Below are positions 55,501-64,000 of a DNA stretch of 64,000 nt, in pieces. This DNA comes from Macrosoma leucophasiata (lineage: Eukaryota; Arthropoda; Insecta; Lepidoptera; Hedylidae). The notes beneath the pieces are model-generated. The model was not told the DNA's origin and made no database searches. It saw only the letters and a list, made by a program, of their open reading frames with translations. The position numbers and the translations under genes are program-made. Numbering within the stretch: position 1 is the first letter of the stretch; the number at the start of each line of letters is the position of its first letter. Where the stretch lies: contig JAWQUS010000002.1 in the NCBI GenBank assembly GCA_036365455.1, positions 5,270,001-5,334,000 of the forward strand, read 5' to 3'.

Positions 55501-58500
55501 CAATTATTGGGACGCGAACGAAACATAACCTTGGTAAAGTAAACATAAGATTCAGAATTAAATGATAACTGATACAAAAATATTCAAAAGATTGAACTTA
55601 CCATGAGCCCAATACCCTTTGTAGGTGACAGGGAACAAGGTGACTCCATACAGCGGGTACTGCATAACACACGACAGGTACAGCGCCTTGGCGGTGAGCT
55701 CGGCTCGCCCGGCGCCGTACTGCCGGTGCGCTTGCGCAAGTATCGTGGCCTGGTGGAATATAGAATTAATTTAGTTTGGTGTTATCTAGAAAATCTCTTT
55801 GTAACTCAGGTGGTGTGTTTATTATGATATATTTATATCGAGTGAGTTAATTGAGCTTGCACACAGGAGTGCCACTACAGACGTGGGGAGTACGTTGTTA
55901 TCCACGACCCACATGTGCAATGGTAAAGAATGGTTGGACATGCAGTAACGTAAGGGCGACCCACTGGTTTATTTTTGCGGTCGAAGGAATTGTTAGTTAG
56001 TGTGTGTGAGTGAATGGATTCATCCTTTGTTATGGCTTCGTATTTTTAGTCACGGCAATAAATAACATTTTCTAGTGGGCGTGGCGTACAAGGCACTCTA
56101 CTGGTGAGGAAGGCGCGCGCAGATGACGCGTGGTGGCAGGTCGGGGTGGACGTTACATTACCATACGAGCTACACGGGCCACTCACCCACTGGTGCGGCG
56201 GCCGAAAGTGGTCGGGGTGCGGGTGACGTCACCGCACGAGCTATAGGGACCACTTACCCTCTGGTGCGGCGGCAGAAAGAGGTCGGGGTGCGCGTGATGT
56301 TATCACAGGGGCTACAGGAGTGAATCACCCACTGGTGCGGCGGTAGAAAGTGGTGGAAGACGCGTGATGTCACCACAAGAGCTATAGAGGCCACTCACCG
56401 ACTGCTTCGGCGGCAGTAAGTGGTGGGGGACGCGTGATGTCACCACACGGGCTACAGGGGCCACTCACCCACTGGTGTGGCGGACGGGCGCGGGCGACAC
56501 GCGGCGGCAGGAACTGGTCGGGGTGCGCGTAGTAGGCGCGCGTGTGGGGCGGAGGCGGCGAGGGCGGCGGCTCGCCCAGCGACACCTGCGCCTGGAGCCC
56601 CGCCAGCTGCAGGGCCACCTTCTCCGACACAGGGAACTCGTCCATCTGTGTTTGATCGAAATAGGTTTACTTTTGGTGTTTTCATGATGTAAAATTTCGA
56701 CACTTTCGATAGAAAAGCTGAGAAAGAGATGTGGCGGTGTGACGCCGATGTATTGTCAAGGCGTGCCATCCACCCATAAGCCGCACTTTTACAATATACG
56801 ATATGGATCACAGAGTTGTCCACTAGCAGCCTGTGCGCGAATATCATACGAGCGATGCTTATCGGCGACTTTACAGAGTTGAGATGTAGTGAGCGAACCC
56901 ATAGAAATCCAAACAAAGAATATTAACAGCACGAGAAGGTGCGAGTCGTGTGTCGAGTGGCTTTAATGAGCTGGCACTTTACAGAACCCCGCCCGTAAGG
57001 CTATATTACCCACGCAATCCAGTGTCGAACGATTTCAAACAATAGGAAAACATTAGCAAAGTACCTACGATGAAAACGGTGTTTGAAATTAAAATTAGCA
57101 ACTGCTCAGCTCTATAATACTTATTTATTATTTGAACAGTCTGCAAAATATAACATTTAACAAGTTGCGACTCACCTAAAAATCGATGTTAGTGTTTGAG
57201 ATGACCTCTTGCTGTTGATGGACAAAGGCGATGGAGGTAAAAAATCCGTTAGTAAGAATGGAAACTACTAGCGGATTTCTTACCTCCCATGCATATGTCC
57301 TCATGTGGTCCTGATCGATTATACATGTTGTATTGTAGAAATGACTCCTCTGAAGTAGATGAATAAAGTATTTGATAACTTAATTTGTATCCTTCTTCGA
57401 AAGGGTAGGCAGAGGTAATGAGAGGTAAATATTTTGCATTTTTGCATACACGCATAGTATTAGTACAAGATTTCTGTGTAAACTTTGGTAACTTCTTTCT
57501 TCTTTATCTTTTTACTTTGACGACTTCTCCTCTTTTTTATCGTACCAATACAATGATGGAGACTTATTTTTCTTCTAAAGCGTACGATTTCTAATGAATG
57601 AAAAATATTAGACACAATCCATATAGCTAGAAAGAACAACTATTTGGACCATAGTTGTTTCGTTTCTCCAAAGAAATCCAATCTCCGCCTGTAGACGTTC
57701 TGTCACCGGTTGTTCACTGACCTGCAGTTCGGGACCGGGGCCATCCGCCTATCAAAATTGCTGTTGTCATTGCTGTCAATTTTTCATGTCGATTTGTAGC
57801 TCCTTTAAAAATAGTAGTGATAATCCGACTGATGTTCTTGCTTTCATAAGATACCCAAGCGATAATGGTAGATTATTTAGATAATTCTTATTGCCCTTAA
57901 AAAATTTACATGAAAACTTGACAGCAATGACAATGACGACAGCAATTTCGATAGGCAGACGCACCTCTTTTGATAGTCGGTATAAAGTGAACGTACCTTG
58001 ACGACACTGTGCACAGCTTGCGCATACAAGAGCGCGACCTCGACAGGGTCGTGCGGCAACTCGCGTCCGCCTCGAAATAGCCGGCGCTTGAACACAAATC
58101 GATTGTCCGCTGATCCGCCGCCGGCGCCTTGTTGCCTGTGGAAACAGTTTTATTCAATTGTAATATGCCATGGACGTTCCCAGCTCATTACCATTTCCAT
58201 TATATGGTCTTCAATGACGCGTAATATCTCGTACGTTAGGGGTTTTTTTTATTGAACTCATGTAGGCAGCACATCTCGAGGCTGCACTAGTCTAAAGGTG
58301 CGGGCCCATCGCGACGCATGCACGGACGCGCGGCGCATTTTAGCTGCGTGTATTAATTTGTTAGACAACGTGGGTCAATGTTTCCACTGGAGTACATGAA
58401 GACCCACGAATATGCGATTAGGGGTACTTTCGCTCTAGTCATCGGTTGGTGATAACCGGAGAAACGATCAAGTGAGTCGTGCTAGGGTTGGGACGTTATA

Positions 58501-61500
58501 GGTGATGATTGGCGTCGATGACCGGAATGCGATAATCTGGCAATGATACCTGTGAATGGGACGATGTTGTAATGACACATTCTTTTGCTAAACCATCTTC
58601 AGAGATAATTCAAAATTACGACACGAATGATGATAATTAGTTTGTACAAACTGCACCTCTATTGATTGGCTTATCAGGCAAACAAATGTCTTTGTCTTTG
58701 TCTTAAAAAGCATCTTATGCGGTCGCACAGATACTGAGTAGCGCGCGTATATTCTTCAGTGTCGGTTCGTTGTTGATTAGTTTATCAGGCCCTTGAGTGT
58801 GGAGATACACCCAATTTATCTACGAGGCACGCGGTGGCCTAAATAAAAACAAAACTGTGTGCAATTCACACACGTGGTAAAAGTGAACCTTCATTGATTT
58901 AAAAAAATGATTGAACACCACTTTTGTTGTGATGCCTTTTCTCAAGCTTTGTACTACGCATAGGCGCTAATGTTTCCTATCTCATCTTCTCCCATGAATC
59001 TTATAAATTAATGTATCTGTCTTTTTTTACTGTCGCATTTTCGTTTCATCGACCTTCAAATCACAACGATGCTAAAGAAGTTTTCATTTGGTGATTGAAC
59101 CGTTAATGTCTGTGTGGGTAAAAATTTCTATAAAAAACTCACATTTCCCAAGCAGCGATGACGTCGTACAAATACTGCGTGGCGCGCACATGTTCCTCAG
59201 TCCCGGCGCGTTGTTGATACACGGCCCAGCCCGCCCGCGAGTGTGGAGACAGCCCCAACTTGTCGGCCAGGCGGGCGGCGGCCGCGGCCGCTGTGTCCGC
59301 CGGGTGCACGTCGATGGCTTTCGTTCGACCGTCCAGGAAGAAGAAACGGCACACTATTGTGCCTAAACGACGCATTGCCTGTAAAAGAGTGAATGGCGTC
59401 AGAATGTACAGATATCAAAATCGAGAACGGTTTATTATGCGAAGAAATATATTTTTGGAGTAATTAAGAAACTAGTCATCATTCGGAGGGGGGGGGGGGG
59501 GGATATTTGGGGTCGCGGAAGACCGCGACAGGTGGAAAAAGTCATAGAGATCATTGATCTATGCGCGACGTGTATTTTTTCAATTCGTATTGTTACCGCA
59601 AGTTATTGACTCGTATTACTTGACATATTGAAGTCCTTGTAATGGCTATCCTGGCCGATCACATCACTTGCTGGGTATGCAGTACACATTTACTGTACGT
59701 CAGTAGGTAGTACAGCTGACGTAAAATATCCGCGATCTAATATCTCGAGCTACCGTAGCGGCCGATGTAGCCGTGTTTACCGTAACCAACGCTACAGAAA
59801 ACCGCTATCTATACCACTAAATTGTTACTTCACAGGATTAAAACTCACCATAATGCTGAGCGACAATCGTCTCGGTGCGGCGCCCCTTCAGTTGTTAATG
59901 CACGATCGTGCAGAATACGCGGTACAAGCCGTTCCCCGTAGCCGACGCTACCGAGTATGGAAGTTTATACTAATCGTCACAGTATCGTAACTGACCGCAA
60001 TCTCCACAGTACTAGGCGGCAGTTGCCTCGGCGCGGCGCCCCGGCAGTTGTCCAAGCACCACTGGGCGCAGTGCGCGGCGCGGGCGGCCGTGGCGGCCGA
60101 CGTGGCCGACGTGGCCGACGCCACGGAGGTGAGGGAGCCGCTGGTGGCGGGCGGGGAGAGCGGCGTGAGCGGGGCTCGGGCGCGGGCTCGCAGCCAGGCG
60201 CTGTAGTAGCGCGCCAGGCCGCGGCTCGGCTGCCACGCCACCGCGCACAGGCACAGGATCAGCCACACGCGCTCCGCCCATTCTTCCATTGGACATTCTG
60301 TTATCTGGGTGACAAATCGAAAGGTTAATGAATACCGAGTTTTTTGCTATCTTGATTTTTGTACTGAGAACGACCTTTATACAATTTAAATAATTCCCTT
60401 ATCACTTGTTGTGTTACATCGGTGTCATCAATTTACAAATATTATATGAATAAGATAAAGTAATTATAGTATGGTACTCAGAAGCCGTACAAACCTATAT
60501 ACCGCTAAACAAGAACGCAATAATAATATGAATAAAGGTTTTCATGATCCTATATTTGAGGAACATGTATCTTATCCAGAATGCCTAAAAGGTATTACAA
60601 TATATTAGAGAAAAATAAAATTTCATTGACTATGATAACAAAAAACTTTTCAAGACAAATGATAGTTAAATACTGTTTAGAAAATTGTTTTTATTGTACA
60701 CTAGCAGCCCGCCTTGGCTTCGCGCGGGTGCAATGTTACCTACCCTCTCCTATTAATCTTAGCGTTGTTATATTGAAAAAAAATCCAAATCAGAAAAGGA
60801 GTTTGTGAGCTTAGCGCATTCAAGCAAACGAACAAACTCTTCAGCTTTATATTATACTTCGTCGCATTATTCGAAGACATAGAATTATAATATGTATTTA
60901 ATTTTATATTTAATATTAACATGTAGTCCTTTTACGTTCTACGCACACGATTTATTGAGTATCTCTAAATCCTGTGCGTAGAACGTAAAAGGACTACATG
61001 TTAATATTAAATATGTATAATTAAAAATACATATTATAATTCTATGTCTTCGAATAAGCGACTCATATAATACTGATCGAACTTCACTTGTAAGTTCGTT
61101 TGATCATGTAATATAGAAGATAGTACAGATAATGTAGGCGCAGTCTTTATACATTTCTGAAACATCTATCTATAGTAAAATTTTGACACAGATAGTGAAT
61201 ATAAGCGCACCTGTCTGACACACTGCACGAGGATCTCGTCGCGCAGTTCCTCTCGCTCCAGCCCCTTGCCGATGAGCGACTGGATCACTTGCGTCTCCTT
61301 GTCTGCCGTCAGTTCACCTCGCATGTACCGACACAGATCCTGGGAATACATAGTGCGTTAATAAAACGACCGTTGCTATCGATAGATAGTAGTCGTTAGA
61401 CCTTATCAGAGGCCTAATGGGAGGTTTGAAAACATCCGACAGCGGGTTGGCCACTAACCCTTATCTCCACCAACCCGCATTGGAGCAGGGTGGTTTAGTA

Positions 61501-63610
61501 AGCACCAGACCTCCCCCAAGAAAGGGAGAGACTCGATCCCAGCAGTGGGACGTATCAGGGGTTGATTATTATTATTATTAAATAAAACGACAGAACAAGG
61601 ATTTAATTAAATGCTTAAACTACCCTCTTTTTTTTTAAATAACGGTATTTTTATGTATTTATCTCGCGCATTCATAATGCAAGGTCATTTAAAAAACGTA
61701 ACTTCACGCCTGTAATCCTTGAAGAGCTAGGCAGAGGTAAATACATTCAACCATACAAGCAAACACCCACTATTCGCCGGTTACGTTTTGGCCCATGTAA
61801 CAGGTGGTGAGCCTGTTGACATCCCCGGGCACATTATCAAACTCTGAGGTACAGAGAAACTTCAAGAAAATTGACAAATCCCAATAGAACCAGAGTGATA
61901 TTAAACCATTATCTCTGATAGTCCCTGACCCGAGAATCGGTCCCAGGACTCCAGCGTAGTAGTGGCCTGCTGTCACTAGGCTACTGAGGCAAGTTATTCA
62001 ACTGTTTAATTATCGTAGTTTTTTTTACATAGCGTACCTTAAAAGCAGTAAAACTATCACAAATACTCACTCTAAATATATTGACAGCAGCGTTAACACT
62101 CTCGGGGTCGTGGAGCTGTATGTGTGAGGTAGGTATGTTGTTGCCCTTGTGGTAAGTTATCATTTCCTCTTTGGTCAGCAACTCCATACACTTGTTCTTG
62201 CGGGTGAGTGTCGCCATTATTGTACCTGATAGATATGGGCAGAGTTTACAATATAAAATAATACGAGTACTTAGTAAATATTTACTAGAACCTAGTTAAA
62301 AAAATGTTCTTTTTTCGTTCTTTCCAAATCATACTAGCTAATCGAATAAACAATTTATTAACTTTAATTTCCTGCATAGAGACTCAGGACTGATTTCACC
62401 GTCGTAATAAAAATTCTAAAACGAGTTCAATAACACTATTCGGATTTCACTGACGAAAATTTTATTGTTCGTGATAAGGTACAAATTGGATACAAATTTT
62501 AAGCCAACACGAGTTTTATTAAACTCAATTCTCAGAGCAAACGGTGAAATCCGTCCTAAACTGCTTAGGTCTCAAGAGTGGCAACAAATCTACATTGAAA
62601 ACTCTCTTGTTTTACACACTTACGCTCTGTTCTACGTTTAAATTTCATTCTCAATGCACCAACATATTTTATTTTCTCAACACAACCCCAAGGTTGACTG
62701 GTCACCCTTATGTTTAAGCACACTCCGCCAAAATTCCATACAAACGCATTATTTGGTCTCTATTACACAGACGTTAATCAGTGACGTGTATTTACACGAG
62801 CACCTGTGTGCGTAGCACGTAGAAAATACCAACCGTCGCCCATAAGAGGGGAGGAGGTTTGGTGATGCGGGGAAATCGGGCGAGACGTCGAAGTGTCCAT
62901 TATATATGTAGTATTATTACATATTCTTTGGTAAAAGTGCAAAAAAGTTGAAATAAATAAATAGATTGCATTATTATTTATTTATTTAAACTTTTAGCAC
63001 ATAAAATATGTACATAAGGCGGACTTAATACCTAGTGGTATTCTCTACCAGCCAACCTTAGGGCCAAATAAAACTGTCGAAGGTGCATTACGAAGTAAGG
63101 TTAATTAAATTTATAAATAATCCAGTAATATATAACTGAAATATAATACATATAACATAAATATAGTATATAATATATATAAAAGTATAAATAATAATAC
63201 TAAATAGATACTTATACATACATAAATAAATGCATAATGGATGTATATTTAATATAACAGAATAATTCAAAGAAAACAATCATGACGGCGTAAGTTAAAA
63301 TCATTCATTTAGAGAGGTTAAAAAGTATTTTTTAAGCTTTTGTTTAAAGGATAATTTACTCGGAGCTTTCTTGATATCAAGGGGAAGCGCGTTCCAAAGC
63401 CTAATAGCTATATGCCTAATATATTATGTGGGTAGAATAATAATCTGTGGTGTGCCTACCTTCCGGTGATCGTGGGTGATCGTTGAAGTATAGTTTGGCG
63501 AACTCAGCGAGGTCGGGCGATGCGTCGGCGGGCGGCTCGACCGGCGCAGCCTCCAGCTGGTTGAGGCGACGCTCCACGCGCTTGTTGCGGCGCGCGTTTC
63601 GCTCAGTTGT
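46550..63610 (-). CDS. Unconventional myosin tail with two MyTH4-FERM units (class XV or XXII-like), 5' end outside window
   Basis: Nineteen exons: 63460-63610, 62071-62225, 61211-61339, 59996-60304, 59143-59378, 57997-58135, 56469-56645, 55602-55749, 55318-55489, 54748-54984, 53256-53424, 52706-52891, 51826-52011, 50933-51140, 50139-50271, 49430-49565, 48551-48790, 47781-47984, 46550-46669. They total 3435 nt, a multiple of three, giving 1144 residues. Order: polar linker, MyTH4, FERM, MyTH4, FERM, short Pro/Ala-rich tail. Such tails bind cargo and microtubules and often act in actin protrusions. No SH3 domain separates the two units, which argues against class VII; class XV (fly Sisyphus) or XXII are the best candidates. 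The motor and IQ motifs must lie beyond the right edge. At least six exons have decayed copies or copy arrays immediately downstream. Confidence 0.86.
47118..47240 (-). mobile_element. tRNA-derived SINE, second type, copy 3
   Basis: Reverse strand: GGCGGTGTAAGACCACCGTT, AAGGGTCGCAGGTTCGATTC, and the CTACAGATATTTGTTTCAGG body. Confidence 0.75.
47490..47680 (-). pseudogene. Decayed in-frame duplicate of myosin exon 18
   Basis: It repeats exon 18 with a 241-bp period, including the downstream intron block ATTGGTAGTCCGGCAC and a working-looking 5' splice site. It reads [20 protein letters not shown] and, after a 10-residue deletion, [18 protein letters not shown] in the same frame as the parent. 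The 5' third and the splice acceptor are absent, so it should not be spliced in on its own. Confidence 0.88.
48371..48490 (-). pseudogene. Decayed duplicate of myosin exon 17
   Basis: Aligns with the 3' half of exon 17 (around 48576-48700): GCTAGCGTCAGAGCCC versus GCCAGCGTCAGGGCCC, and CGCACTGCGGGCGCG shared exactly. Many substitutions and small indels; reading frame lost. Confidence 0.8.
49884..49955 (-). pseudogene. Decayed duplicate of myosin exon 15
   Basis: CGAGCACGTCGTCGACGCGC and TCGTTGCGAACCAGCGC align with exon 15 at 50180-50215 (GAGCACGTCTCCGACGCGCT, CGTTGCCGGCCAGCGC). About 180 bp separate it from the parent exon. Confidence 0.78.
49995..50105 (-). repeat. SINE-like repeat, family A, head fragment
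   Basis: Only the head (AGTGGTACCTACGCCCGCGA to TTCTACCAGCAGT) remains, inserted between exon 15 and its decayed duplicate. Confidence 0.7.
51150..51345. repeat. Dispersed repeat beside a family A copy
   Basis: Second copy of the 40490-40672 repeat, starting TTGACGTGATAATATCTTAT and ending ACCGACTTTACAGACAACC. Confidence 0.6.
51352..51676 (-). repeat. SINE-like repeat, family A, copy 11, with internal inverted duplication
   Basis: Full-length reverse copy. Positions 51436-51499 form a palindrome with 30-bp arms and one mismatch. In other copies this segment occurs only once, so one arm is an added inverted duplicate. Confidence 0.85.
51436..51499. repeat. Inverted duplication with 30-bp arms in a SINE-like repeat
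   Basis: Arms 51436-51465 and 51470-51499 are reverse complements except at one position, around a TTGG loop. Confidence 0.9.
52920..53098 (+). mobile_element. Helitron-like non-autonomous element (Lep1-like), copy 3
   Basis: Starts TCTATACTAATATTATAAAG after an A, ends GGGGCGGGCCGCTAG before a T. Contains the GTTTGTTTGTTTG block typical of this lepidopteran family. Confidence 0.8.
53108..53212 (-). mobile_element. tRNA-derived SINE, first type, 5'-shortened
   Basis: Reverse strand has CTTCGGTAGCTTAGTGGTAA and CGGCTGGACTGTCCTGAGGT; the B-box half is deleted. Confidence 0.65.
53451..53777. mobile_element. GC-rich MITE with AGGGTCATAGC termini
   Basis: TTAAGGGTCATAGC at the left and GCTATGACCCTAA at the right bound ~325 bp. 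Inside, GTGGACTTCGAGTGGACCAC and CCAAGTGGACCACGCGCGG form repeated subterminal blocks. It begins 26 bp upstream of myosin exon 11. Confidence 0.75.
53846..54185 (-). repeat. Dispersed repeat, fourth copy of the 11693-11900 family
   Basis: Contains AATGACGTCCACTACTGGAC, GGGGAGAATATGCCATAATC and CCTATTGGAATGGTTTAACC. It continues directly into the LINE fragment at 54186. Confidence 0.6.
54186..54705 (+). pseudogene. LINE reverse transcriptase C-terminus with 3' tail
   Basis: The frame reads [40 protein letters not shown] and LFDMVPP, typical of the C-terminal region of lepidopteran Jockey/CR1-group LINEs, then shifts frame into [12 protein letters not shown]. The 3' tail GGCCCGTTTGCCTGTC ends in poly(A). 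5'-truncated and frameshifted. In myosin intron 10, opposite strand. Confidence 0.75.
56112..56468 (-). repeat. ~70-bp tandem array derived from the end of myosin exon 7 and its splice donor
   Basis: Five diverged units of about 70 bp continue downstream from exon 7 (56469-56645). Anchors are ACTCACCCACTGGTGCGGCG near 56180, and variants near 56255, 56326, 56392 and the true boundary at 56463. Several units keep a usable-looking 5' splice site (TGG|GTGAGT or TCG|GTGAGT). Unlike the POLE array the units differ from each other, so this array is older. Confidence 0.85.
57737..57966. mobile_element. MITE (CGCCTATCGACATTGC family), copy 2
   Basis: Left CCGCCTATCAAAATTGCTGT and right GACAGCAATTTCGATAGGCA are inverted. 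The interior (GATAATCCGACTGATGTTC) is the reverse complement of the 7481-7732 interior. It ends 30 bp past the donor of myosin exon 6. Confidence 0.85.
58718..58842 (-). pseudogene. Decayed duplicate of myosin exon 5
   Basis: GATACTGAGTAGCGCGCGTA, TTGTTGATTAG and GAGTGTGGAGATACACCCAA match in order the exon 5 blocks near 59170-59255 (AATACTGCGTGGCGCGCACA, TTGTTGATACA, GAGTGTGGAGACAGCCCCAA). About 300 bp separate it from the parent exon. Confidence 0.85.
59500..59995 (-). pseudogene. Two decayed fragments of myosin exon 4
   Basis: 59858-59950 contains GTCTCGGTGCGGCGCCCCTT and CAGTTGTTAATGCACGATCG, aligned with exon 4 at 60028-60065 (GCCTCGGCGCGGCGCCCCGG, CAGTTGTCCAAGCACCACTG). A further fragment near 59755-59785 (GTAGCGGCCGATGTAGCCG) aligns with GTGGCGGCCGACGTGGCCG in the same exon. 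The frame is lost in both. A poly-G run sits at 59489-59502. Confidence 0.78.
60701..60858 (-). mobile_element. Helitron-like element (Lep1-like), copy 4
   Basis: Reverse orientation: CTAGCAGCCCGCCTTGGCTT at the CTAG end and AAACTCTTCAGCTTTATATT at the other. Its TC end is replaced by the long inverted repeat that follows. Confidence 0.7.
60861..61063. repeat. Long inverted repeat, ~92-96-bp arms, ~12-nt loop
   Basis: Arms 60861-60954 and 60967-61063 are nearly identical reverse complements, with differences only in a short A/T block. The intron transcript would form a ~90-bp hairpin. It is in myosin intron 3 beside the Helitron-like element. Confidence 0.93.
61400..61580 (+). mobile_element. 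LINE 3' tail ending in an ATT microsatellite
   Basis: CTCGATCCCAGCAGTGGGAC followed by TTGATTATTATTATTATTA is the usual end of a lepidopteran RTE-type LINE. Only the tail is present. Confidence 0.65.
62920..63420. repeat. LINE untranslated-tail relic in myosin intron 1
   Basis: AGCACATAAAATATGTACAT, AAGGCGGACTTAATACC and GAAGCGCGTTCCAAAGCC blocks are familiar from lepidopteran LINE tails. No frame is conserved. 62230-62920 shows only a possible family A scrap near 62570. Confidence 0.45.
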
Positions 63611-64000
63611 CTGTGTGGGTGGAAGTAGTGTTGAAGCATATGAAGTCTATTTGAATTTAAGACAGTCAGTATTCTCGATTATGTCTAGTGGTTTTATATC
63701 GATAACAGTTTTATTGTAAAGATTGATTTAGAAATTGGTTCTTTTTAAAAGAGCTAATCCTTTAAGCGAGAACTGTTTATAGCGAAACACGTTGCTAGAT
63801 CCTCACATAAAAAGTTTAACACTTTGTTAATATTCTAAATAGTATACTAAGCTTGCTAAGCTGCAAAAGGTATGTAGTGATGTTGGAGTTGTTTTTAATT
63901 TCTCAATACGTTTGTAATAAATAAGACTTTATACAGGGTTAGTTTCACTGAAGTTCTGTTTTTATACAATCAACTTTCTTAACTACGACAAACAATATTT
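63611..64000. other. Intron upstream of the first myosin exon in the window
   Basis: AT-rich, no exon or repeat recognised. The gene continues to the right. Confidence 0.5.

Larger units (their letters stand above)
54748..59378 (-). other. First FERM domain of the myosin tail (exons 5-10)
   Basis: F1: [18 protein letters not shown] and [20 protein letters not shown]2: [32 protein letters not shown] and [20 protein letters not shown] with a Pro-rich insert. F3: [34 protein letters not shown] and [15 protein letters not shown]1 to F3 follow in the normal order. A basic region [17 protein letters not shown] links to MyTH4 number two. Confidence 0.8.
59996..63610 (-). other. First MyTH4 domain of the myosin tail (exons 1-4)
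   Basis: Begins with the usual FAKLYFN, then [55 protein letters not shown] and [20 protein letters not shown], ending in [20 protein letters not shown]. Exon 4 adds a Ser/Ala/Thr-rich low-complexity insert encoded by a GTGGCCGAC 9-bp tandem repeat. The polar Arg-rich stretch before FAKLYF may be the end of an alpha-helical linker. Confidence 0.83.

Noticed and set aside
59487..59503. Poly-G run as a functional motif
   Set aside because: An isolated homopolymer in an intron; may be an assembly or sequencing feature.

Overview
The window is animal nuclear DNA, almost certainly from a moth or butterfly. Genes are split into many small exons with GT/AG introns. Exons are GC-rich and introns AT-rich. 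Introns and spacers are packed with repeat types I associate with Lepidoptera: tRNA-derived SINEs, CR1/Jockey and RTE LINE pieces, Helitron-like elements starting TC and ending CTAG, mariner and Tigger elements, and fold-back MITEs. Nothing bacterial or viral was seen.

Six host genes alternate strictly in strand. (1) + strand, 86-12721: the C-terminal 745 codons of DNA polymerase epsilon catalytic subunit (POLE), 15 exons, 5' end outside the window. (2) - strand, 13982-15214: SEC13, two exons. (3) + strand, 15730-21719: a C3orf33-family protein, five exons, sharing a 515-bp divergent promoter region with SEC13. (4) - strand, 25537-35886: Rab8, five exons ending in a CSIL prenylation motif. 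(5) + strand, 37001-41938: RPB7 (POLR2G), six exons, divergent from Rab8. (6) - strand, 46550-63610: the last 1144 residues of an unconventional myosin tail with two MyTH4-FERM units, 19 exons, motor outside the window. Exon junctions were chosen by reading frame and GT/AG sites. Every complete model has a length divisible by three.

Mobile DNA: a 1.95-kb Tigger element with an uninterrupted 529-residue transposase and matching terminal repeats lies in an RPB7 intron. A deleted relative, itself carrying a SINE, lies in the C3orf33-family gene. A nearly complete mariner with two frameshifts and a 2-kb non-autonomous element bounded by inverted repeats lie in Rab8 introns. A broken LINE lies in the last intron of the C3orf33-family gene.

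The most unusual pattern is that POLE and the myosin gene both carry decayed, partial copies of their own GC-rich exons. Each copy lies just downstream, in the direction of transcription, of the intact exon. Two of these duplications have become tandem arrays whose units each carry a 5' splice site: an identical 104-bp unit in POLE and a diverged ~70-bp unit in the myosin gene. A second theme is a set of short-loop, near-perfect palindromes. Several of them interrupt recognisable sequences, which points to local inverted (template-switch) duplication.
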